Shown piece by piece: positions 1-3,340 of a stretch of 5,514 bases of DNA; positions within the stretch are counted from its first letter, which is position 1; every line of letters begins with the position of its first letter. The stretch is from an uncultured Lacticaseibacillus sp. Lineage in GTDB: Bacteria; Bacillota; Bacilli; Lactobacillales; Lactobacillaceae. The position numbers and the translations under genes are program-made. The stretch covers positions 1 to 5,514 of the forward strand of contig CAKQZO010000109.1 of the NCBI GenBank assembly GCA_934293835.1. The letters are read 5' to 3'. Under the pieces are notes generated by a model. The model was not told the DNA's origin and ran no database searches. It worked only from the letters and a program-made list of their open reading frames with translations.

Positions 1-93
1 GATGCTCGTGGACTTGGTGGTCGCCTTACCGCAAGCGGCGAGGCCGAATAGTAGTGCGAGGCTGGCGACTGCCAGCGTTATTTTCTTAAGCAA
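1..93 (-). CDS. N-terminal fragment of a secreted lipoprotein (runs off the left edge)
   Basis: Read on the minus strand, a TTG at 93-91 opens a frame that stays open to the window edge, giving 31 residues. The sequence begins MLKKITLAVASLALLFGLAAC: two lysines, a hydrophobic core and a lipobox GLAAC with the lipidated Cys at residue 21. A polar K/T/S-rich linker follows, as expected for a signal-peptidase-II lipoprotein anchored to the outer face of the membrane. The start is well fixed: a GAGGAGGG ribosome binding site (100-107) lies 6 nt upstream, and an in-frame TGA at 108-106 rules out any longer start. A good promoter lies upstream (137-165). The mature domain is outside the window, so the ligand or role (for example a transporter binding protein) cannot be judged. 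The gene is divergent from the 115-residue gene at 260. Confidence 0.85.
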   Translation of the reverse strand, partial: MLKKITLAVASLALLFGLAACGKATTKSTSI

Positions 94-99
94 AATATG

Positions 100-107
100 C
101 CCTCCTC
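100..107 (-). promoter_or_regulatory. Ribosome binding site deciding the TTG start of the lipoprotein gene
   Basis: The minus strand reads GAGGAGGG, 6 nt before the TTG at 93-91. An in-frame TGA (108-106) overlaps this site, so translation cannot begin further upstream and the non-ATG start is the only sensible choice. Confidence 0.8.
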
Positions 108-136
108 ATAAGTTTCACATCATGACCCGGAGACTT

Positions 137-165
137 AGTATACCGGACTTACTTTTAGTCGGCAA
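137..165 (-). promoter_or_regulatory. Sigma-A type promoter of the lipoprotein gene
   Basis: On the minus strand, TTGCCG (165-160) and TATACT (142-137) are separated by 17 bp, close to the housekeeping consensus TTGACA-17-TATAAT. The predicted transcript start near 130 would give a leader of about 36 nt including the strong ribosome binding site. This is sequence matching only. Confidence 0.65.
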
Positions 166-170
166 CTTTC

Positions 171-199
171 TTGAGAAAAGTCTCATCTATATCTATTCA
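171..199 (+). promoter_or_regulatory. Weak candidate promoter for the 115-residue gene
   Basis: TTGAGA (171-176) is followed after 17 bp by TATTCA (194-199), a poor -10. Alternative -10 elements TATAGA (206-211) and TCTAAT (235-240) lack a matching -35. The -10 area overlaps a small dyad, TATTC-AAAC-GAATA (194-207), which could be an operator or chance in AT-rich DNA. The gene must be transcribed from within this 166-bp divergent spacer, but I cannot fix the promoter with confidence. Confidence 0.25.
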
Positions 200-259
200 A
201 ACGAATATAGAAAAGGTAAACTGGCTGTAGTGATTCTAATCTGCTTGGGAGGGTAAATT

Positions 260-607
260 ATGGAAATCGATAATAACCAACTGGTGGCACGTTACTATGA
301 TTTGCAGGCGCAAAATACGCCTGCGTTTGCAGCAGTCAGCGAGTATGTTCAGACACAGATCGAGGCTTTATATGAGGAGTTGAAGACGAGTTTTGCAGAC
401 ACGATCGTCTTCCAGCTTGATAACGCGATGGCGGCCGCTGAAAAGGCTGGCCTAAGATTGGCGCCGGCGGAAGCCGAAATCGCGGTGACCAACTTTGTTT
501 TGAAGACGATCGATAGCTTGGGATTATGGATTCAACCGCAGGAAGAATCCGACCCGAACACGGTCGTCGCCAAGCTGAACTTCGGAAATCGGAGTCGTTA
601 TTACTAG
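260..607 (+). CDS. Unrecognised 115-residue acidic, helix-rich protein
   Basis: The ATG at 260 is preceded by a strong GGGAGGG ribosome binding site (247-253) at 6-nt spacing. The frame ends in TAG at 605-607, and a strong terminator hairpin begins 4 nt later, so this is a well-delimited single-gene unit. The protein starts MEIDNNQLVARYYDLQAQ. It looks mostly alpha-helical and acidic, with an Ala/Glu-rich stretch at about residues 56-75 (AMAAAEKAGLRLAPAEAEIA). The C-terminal tail is polar, with Arg and Tyr in the last residues (NRSRYY). I see no signal peptide, membrane segment, cysteine pair or helix-turn-helix that I would defend, so it is probably a small cytosolic protein. I do not recognise the family and assign no function. 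Its divergent neighbour is a lipoprotein gene; nothing shows that they work together. Confidence 0.8.
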   Translation: MEIDNNQLVARYYDLQAQNTPAFAAVSEYVQTQIEALYEELKTSFADTIVFQLDNAMAAAEKAGLRLAPAEAEIAVTNFVLKTIDSLGLWIQPQEESDPNTVVAKLNFGNRSRYY

Positions 608-610
608 TCA

Positions 611-645
611 AACGAGGCTGTGACAAAAGTCACAGCCTCGTTTTT
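611..645 (+). terminator. Strong intrinsic terminator after the 115-residue gene
   Basis: A perfect stem of 14 bp (AACGAGGCTGTGAC at 611-624 against GTCACAGCCTCGTT at 629-642) closes an AAAA loop and runs into a T tract at 641-645. It starts 4 nt after the stop at 607. Read from the other strand it is the same hairpin with a shorter T run, so it may also stop transcripts from the convergent transporter gene. It forms the left end of the larger repeat at 611-792. Confidence 0.9.
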
Positions 646-792
646 GTACCCGACTATTCCGCTGATGTTACGTTCCAAAAGGCCGGTACCGAGCAGATAG
701 CTACAGCAGCCACTAGGTCCAAAGTTCGGACCCAGCGTCTGCTTAGGCTATCCGTCGGTACCAAAACCGCCTTTTGTCACAGCCCCGTTTTT
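611..792. repeat. Nested inverted-repeat element between convergent genes (MITE-like or extragenic palindrome)
   Basis: The outer ends 611-629 and 771-789 are inverted copies, 18 of 19 positions complementary, the one mismatch being 615/785. Inside are successive matching arms: CAAAAGGC 676-683 with GCCTTTTG 769-776; GGTACCGA 685-692 with TCGGTACC 755-762; GATAGC 696-701 with GCTATC 747-752; AGCAG 705-709 with CTGCT 739-743; and GGTCC 716-720 with GGACC 728-732 around a 7-nt loop. The structure therefore folds almost along its whole length from 676 to 776. The right end (CTTTTGTCACAGCC, then CGTTTTT) repeats the terminator arm of the left end. There is no credible ORF and no clear target-site duplication. 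It could be a non-autonomous mobile element, a dispersed extragenic repeat with terminator function, or a structured RNA. The arms are seen directly; the nature of the element is inference. Confidence 0.7.
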
Positions 793-798
793 GGCGAC

Positions 799-1812
799 TT
801 AGTGGAGGCGCAAAAGTGACAGCAGGATCAAGGCCGCACAGGTTTGGAGTGTGCCGACGCCGAGGCCATACAGTAAGAACTTGCGGCCTTGTTGCATGAA
901 TTTCGCAAAATTCAACCGTAACCCGATGGCGGCCAACGCGATGGTTTCAAACCAGCCGGAGACGCCATGGGCGGCATTGCCGAACAAGGCAGGCAGGTCG
1001 ACCGCGGAGTTCAAGACGCACAAGAGCAAGAACGCCAAGACGTACCAAGGAATCGGCAGGCGCCGCTTGGCCGTGGCGCTTTGGGGCCGGCCGTGTTGAA
1101 CCTTGCGCGAGAACAGGGTCACGACGACCACCAACATGATGATGCGGGTGATCTTGAAGAGCATCGCGTATTTGACGGTCGCCGCACTCAACAGGCTTGC
1201 GCCGGCAACGACTTGGCCGACCGATTGTAGCGTGCCGCCGAGCAAGGCACTTTTGGCGAGCAGGTTATCACCGAAGACGGCTACGCCAAGCCACGGCAGC
1301 GTCAGCATCATGACCGTGCCCAGCAGGTTGACGAGGGTGATGATTTGGCCTTTCTCCTCGTCGTCTGCGCCGATGGCCGGCGCGATCGCCCCGATCGCAC
1401 TGGAACCGCAGACGGCATTGCCGCCGGCCATCATCAGCGCGCCGGTTTCGCTGAAGCCGAGGCGCCGGCCGAGTAGGTAGGCCCCGCAGATCACGATCGT
1501 CATCATCGCCCAGACGTAGAGCAACCCGCGCCAGCTCATCTGGGCGATCGTCTGGAAGGTGACCGTCAAGCCGAGCAAGACGACGGAATATTCGAGCAGG
1601 CGACTCTCGGCGAACTTGGTGCCGACGCTCAAGCTGGATTGTTTGAAGTAGATGTTGCCCAACAAGATGCCTAACAAGATGGCGATGGTGGCCCCGCCGA
1701 TCTGCGGCAGCAGCAGGCCCAGACCCTTGGCGGCGACCGCCACGCCGATGGATAAGCCTAGCCCAGGCAAGACGGCGCGAATTGAGTCAGTAGCAGAAGT
1801 AGTGGTTTCCAT
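799..1812 (-). CDS. YeiH/UPF0324 family putative sulfate (sulfite/sulfonate-related) exporter
   Basis: This encodes an integral membrane protein of 337 residues with about ten hydrophobic segments, the usual size for the UPF0324 (Cons_hypoth698) family. Family-like signatures are the N-terminal PGLGLSIGVAVAA stretch, LEYSVVLLGLTVTF, the glycine-rich GGNAVCGSSAIGA at about residues 131-142, GTLQSVGQVVAGA at about 193-205, and the C-terminal AIGLRLNF near 296-302. Members are annotated as putative sulfate exporters; roles in sulfite or sulfonate metabolism are proposed for some relatives, and the true substrate here is unknown. I chose ATG 1812 (METTTSATD) because GGAG (1825-1822) lies 9 nt upstream. 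A longer in-frame start at 1866 would put the likely -10 (1851-1846) inside the coding region. The gene is divergent from a LysR regulator, which probably controls it. The stop is TAA at 801-799. Confidence 0.88.
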   Translation of the reverse strand: METTTSATDSIRAVLPGLGLSIGVAVAAKGLGLLLPQIGGATIAILLGILLGNIYFKQSSLSVGTKFAESRLLEYSVVLLGLTVTFQTIAQMSWRGLLYVWAMMTIVICGAYLLGRRLGFSETGALMMAGGNAVCGSSAIGAIAPAIGADDEEKGQIITLVNLLGTVMMLTLPWLGVAVFGDNLLAKSALLGGTLQSVGQVVAGASLLSAATVKYAMLFKITRIIMLVVVVTLFSRKVQHGRPQSATAKRRLPIPWYVLAFLLLCVLNSAVDLPALFGNAAHGVSGWFETIALAAIGLRLNFAKFMQQGRKFLLYGLGVGTLQTCAALILLSLLRLH

Positions 1813-1821
1813 TGAGATTGT

Positions 1822-1825
1822 CTCC
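1822..1825 (-). promoter_or_regulatory. Ribosome binding site supporting the internal start of the YeiH-type gene
   Basis: The minus strand reads GGAG, 9 nt before the ATG at 1812-1810. The upstream in-frame ATGs at 1866 and 1827 have no comparable site, so the shorter 337-residue protein is preferred. Confidence 0.6.
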
Positions 1826-1845
1826 ATTCGGTAAGTGATGAAACC

Positions 1846-1874
1846 ATTATACCGGGCGTTTCCCATCGACGGGA
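1846..1874 (-). promoter_or_regulatory. Promoter of the YeiH-type gene, consensus -10 with poor -35
   Basis: The minus strand has a perfect TATAAT at 1851-1846, placing the start of transcription near 1839 and a leader of about 27 nt. At 17-bp spacing the -35 position (1874-1869) reads TCCCGT, a poor match, and 16 to 19 bp spacings are no better. A good -10 with a poor -35 is typical of promoters that need an activator, here presumably the adjacent LysR protein. Activation is inference. Confidence 0.5.
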
Positions 1875-1888
1875 TTGATTGCTATAAT
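1860..1888 (+). promoter_or_regulatory. Promoter of the LysR-type gene, overlapping the divergent promoter
   Basis: TTCCCA (1860-1865), a 17-bp spacer and a perfect TATAAT (1883-1888) predict a start near 1895 and a leader of about 34 nt. Its -35 and spacer occupy the same DNA as the -35 region of the YeiH-type promoter (1869-1874), so polymerase or regulator binding to one should affect the other. A second TATAAT at 1900-1905 would start transcription almost at the ribosome binding site and is less likely. Confidence 0.45.
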
Positions 1889-1916
1889 AACAGCTATCAT
1901 ATAATCGAATAATAAC
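1884..1916. promoter_or_regulatory. Possible LysR operator region in the divergent spacer
   Basis: An 8-bp direct repeat ATAATAAC occurs at 1884-1891 and 1909-1916. Between them is an imperfect dyad, ATAAC-AGCT-ATCAT (1887-1900), and GCTAT also occurs twice (1881-1885 and 1893-1897). LysR-type proteins usually bind imperfect dyads between themselves and a divergent target, so a site is expected here. The AT-rich composition makes short repeats cheap, and no clean T-N11-A box stands out. Confidence 0.25.
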
Positions 1917-1928
1917 GGAGAAAAATAA

Positions 1929-2726
1929 TTGAAGAATTTAGCGACGTTCAAGATGGTTTACGAAACCCGGAGCTTCTCTAAGGCCGCAGCGATGCTGTTC
2001 ATCGCCCAGCCGACCGTGTCGGCGCAGATCAAACAGCTTGAAGCCGAGTTTCATACGCAACTGTTCATCCGCAACGGCCGCGGAGAGCTTGGTTTGACGA
2101 CGGCCGCAGACGAACTTTACGAGCAGGTCTCGCAGATCCTGGCGGGTTGGGAGGAGTTGCACCTGAAGCTGTCAAACAACCACCAGCACAGCCGGGTGCG
2201 CATTGCCGCGTCGCACACCTTCGCGATGTATCTCTTACCGGAGCTCTTGCCCCAGCTCTATGCGCGGTATCCGGCGGTCGCGTTTTCCGTCAAAATGGCG
2301 AACTCTTATGAGGTGCAGACTGCGCTGTTGAATCATGATGCCGACCTCGGCTTCATCGAAAAGCCGCTGGCCTCGCGAGGCTTGGCGCGCACCACCTTGA
2401 TGGCCGATCAGCTCGTGCGCATCGGCCACGATGGCCCGTGGTTGGTCCGCGAGGCAGAATCTGGCGTGGCGTATTACACCAGGCGGTATCTAGCCGAGCT
2501 GAACAACCAGGCGCCGGTGCTTGAAGTCGCCTCTAACGCGGTGATCATCCAACTGTTGAAGGCGGGCTTCGGCCAGTCGATCGTGTCGTCGCGGGCGACG
2601 GCCGGACTGCCTGCGGTGCCACTAGGTGCGGCGTATGTGCGCTCGTTTTATTTGCTGACGCGCAAGGCCGAGCAGCCGCTGTGCGTGCCGACTGTGTGCC
2701 AGTGGGCCGAAGGTAAATTGCAATAA
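1929..2726 (+). CDS. LysR-type transcriptional regulator, probable controller of the YeiH-type gene
   Basis: This is a 265-residue protein. The N-terminal winged helix-turn-helix spans about residues 1-60, with the typical run SFSKAAAMLFIAQPTVSAQ and IKQLE at 34-38. The effector-binding domain runs from about 89 to the end and includes SHTFAMYLLPELLP (95-108), ADLGFIEKP (138-146) and AGFGQSIVSSRA (212-223), resembling the CysB/CysL/YeiE side of the family. Translation starts at TTG 1929, with GGAG at 1917-1920, 8 nt upstream; the start fits the usual N-terminus of the family. The protein is shorter than the usual 290 or so residues. A loop seems missing between QLVRIGHD (161-168) and GPWLVREAESG (169-179), where relatives usually have a longer proline-rich stretch. 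It is divergent from the transporter gene, the classic arrangement for a regulator and its target. The co-inducer is unknown; a sulfur anion is a reasonable guess from the YeiE-YeiH parallel. Confidence 0.88.
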   Translation: MKNLATFKMVYETRSFSKAAAMLFIAQPTVSAQIKQLEAEFHTQLFIRNGRGELGLTTAADELYEQVSQILAGWEELHLKLSNNHQHSRVRIAASHTFAMYLLPELLPQLYARYPAVAFSVKMANSYEVQTALLNHDADLGFIEKPLASRGLARTTLMADQLVRIGHDGPWLVREAESGVAYYTRRYLAELNNQAPVLEVASNAVIIQLLKAGFGQSIVSSRATAGLPAVPLGAAYVRSFYLLTRKAEQPLCVPTVCQWAEGKLQ

Positions 2727-2749
2727 AATCGGGTTCTGGCGCCTGGGAT

Positions 2750-2758
2750 TGGTATAAT
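2750..2758 (+). promoter_or_regulatory. Extended -10 promoter of the universal stress protein gene
   Basis: TGGTATAAT is a perfect -10 (TATAAT, 2753-2758) with an upstream TG (extended -10). The -35 position (about 2730-2735) reads CGGGTT, which is poor and is compensated by the TG motif. Transcription would start near 2765 and give a leader of about 43 nt. No convincing terminator separates the LysR gene (stop at 2726) from this promoter, so some read-through is possible. Confidence 0.55.
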
Positions 2759-2807
2759 AAAGAGGGAACGATTGTTGTGCAGGGATTAGGCGAAAGGAGC
2801 GTCACTG

Positions 2808-3266
2808 ATGAGTCATACACGAATTTTAGTTGCAACTGATGGGTCAGATTCTTCCGCGGTCGCGTTGCAAAAGGCGGCTATGATCGCACTTGATGAAGGC
2901 TGGGGGATCGACCTGCTGCATGTGATCGATACGCGCCAGTACACGACCGGGTTCGGCCAAACCGGCTCGGTCGATGGCAAGCTGCTGTACGATGCCGAAC
3001 AGCGGGCCCAGGAGCATCTCGATGACCTGCTGCAGCCGCTGATTGCGCAAGGCATCGATGCCAAGCCCCATATTCGTTTCGGGTCGCCACGAGCAGTGAT
3101 CGCCTTTGACGCGGTCAAAGATTACCGCACCGGCTTGATCGTCATCGGCCGCTCCAGCAAGAAGCTGGTCAGTCGGATGTTCATCGGTTCGGTCGCCAGT
3201 TTCGTCGTTGAAAACGCGGCTTGCGACGTCTTGATCGTGACCAATCCCGACGTGACCAATGAGTGA
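2808..3266 (+). CDS. UspA-family universal stress protein
   Basis: This is a 152-residue single-domain Usp protein, the usual length. It shows the N-terminal beta strand and loop ILVATDGSDSS with Asp11, a helix at about 16-30, the strand DLLHVID (35-41), a long central helix (about 60-81), and the C-terminal GLIVIGRSSKK. The C-terminal nucleotide loop normally reads G-x2-G-x9-G-S/T. Here it is Gly114-RS-Ser117-x9-Gly127-Ser128, so the second glycine is replaced by serine, and ATP binding is uncertain though the rest of the loop is intact. The ATG at 2808 follows AAAGGAG (2793-2799) at 8-nt spacing. Usp proteins are cytosolic, usually dimeric, and induced by stress or growth arrest; the precise task is not known. 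It has its own promoter and is convergent with the cation ATPase gene. Confidence 0.9.
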   Translation: MSHTRILVATDGSDSSAVALQKAAMIALDEGWGIDLLHVIDTRQYTTGFGQTGSVDGKLLYDAEQRAQEHLDDLLQPLIAQGIDAKPHIRFGSPRAVIAFDAVKDYRTGLIVIGRSSKKLVSRMFIGSVASFVVENAACDVLIVTNPDVTNE

Positions 3267-3297
3267 TGCGGCACATCACTGGAATATTCAGGCACAT

Positions 3298-3337
3298 AAA
3301 TAGAGGACTGCGGCGAAGTTGCCGCAGTCCTCTATTT
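3298..3337. terminator. Shared bidirectional terminator between convergent usp and ATPase genes
   Basis: A perfect 17-bp stem (3298-3314 with 3321-3337) closes a 6-nt loop GAAGTT. The arms end in AAAT and ATTT, giving a short T run in both directions. It sits 31 nt after the stress protein stop and only 3 nt from the ATPase stop at 3341, so it serves both transcripts. The T runs are short, so stem stability probably carries most of the effect. Confidence 0.85.
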
Positions 3338-3340
3338 GCC

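Noticed and set aside
2..256. Plus-strand 84-residue frame at the left edge
   Set aside because: It is antisense to the well-supported lipoprotein signal sequence, has no ribosome binding site, and crosses the AT-rich divergent promoter region.
604..802. Target-site duplication around the nested repeat (ACTAG near 604-608 versus ACTTAG at 797-802)
   Set aside because: The match is imperfect, not immediately adjacent to the inverted ends, and includes the stop regions of both genes; it is not enough to claim insertion.
526..819. Plus-strand 97-residue frame across the 115-residue gene end and the repeat
   Set aside because: It overlaps a real gene, reads through the terminator hairpin and inverted repeat, and has no plausible initiation site.
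1813..1866. Longer start (ATG 1866) for the YeiH-type gene
   Set aside because: The added 18 residues are poor for the family, include the TATAAT promoter element, and lack a ribosome binding site; the ATG at 1812 has one.
1900..1905. Second TATAAT as the main promoter of the LysR gene
   Set aside because: Transcription would start around 1912, almost at the ribosome binding site (1917), and there is no -35 at proper spacing.
1938..3118. Minus-strand frames opposite the LysR and stress-protein genes
   Set aside because: They are antisense to genes with clear family motifs and have no ribosome binding sites worth noting.
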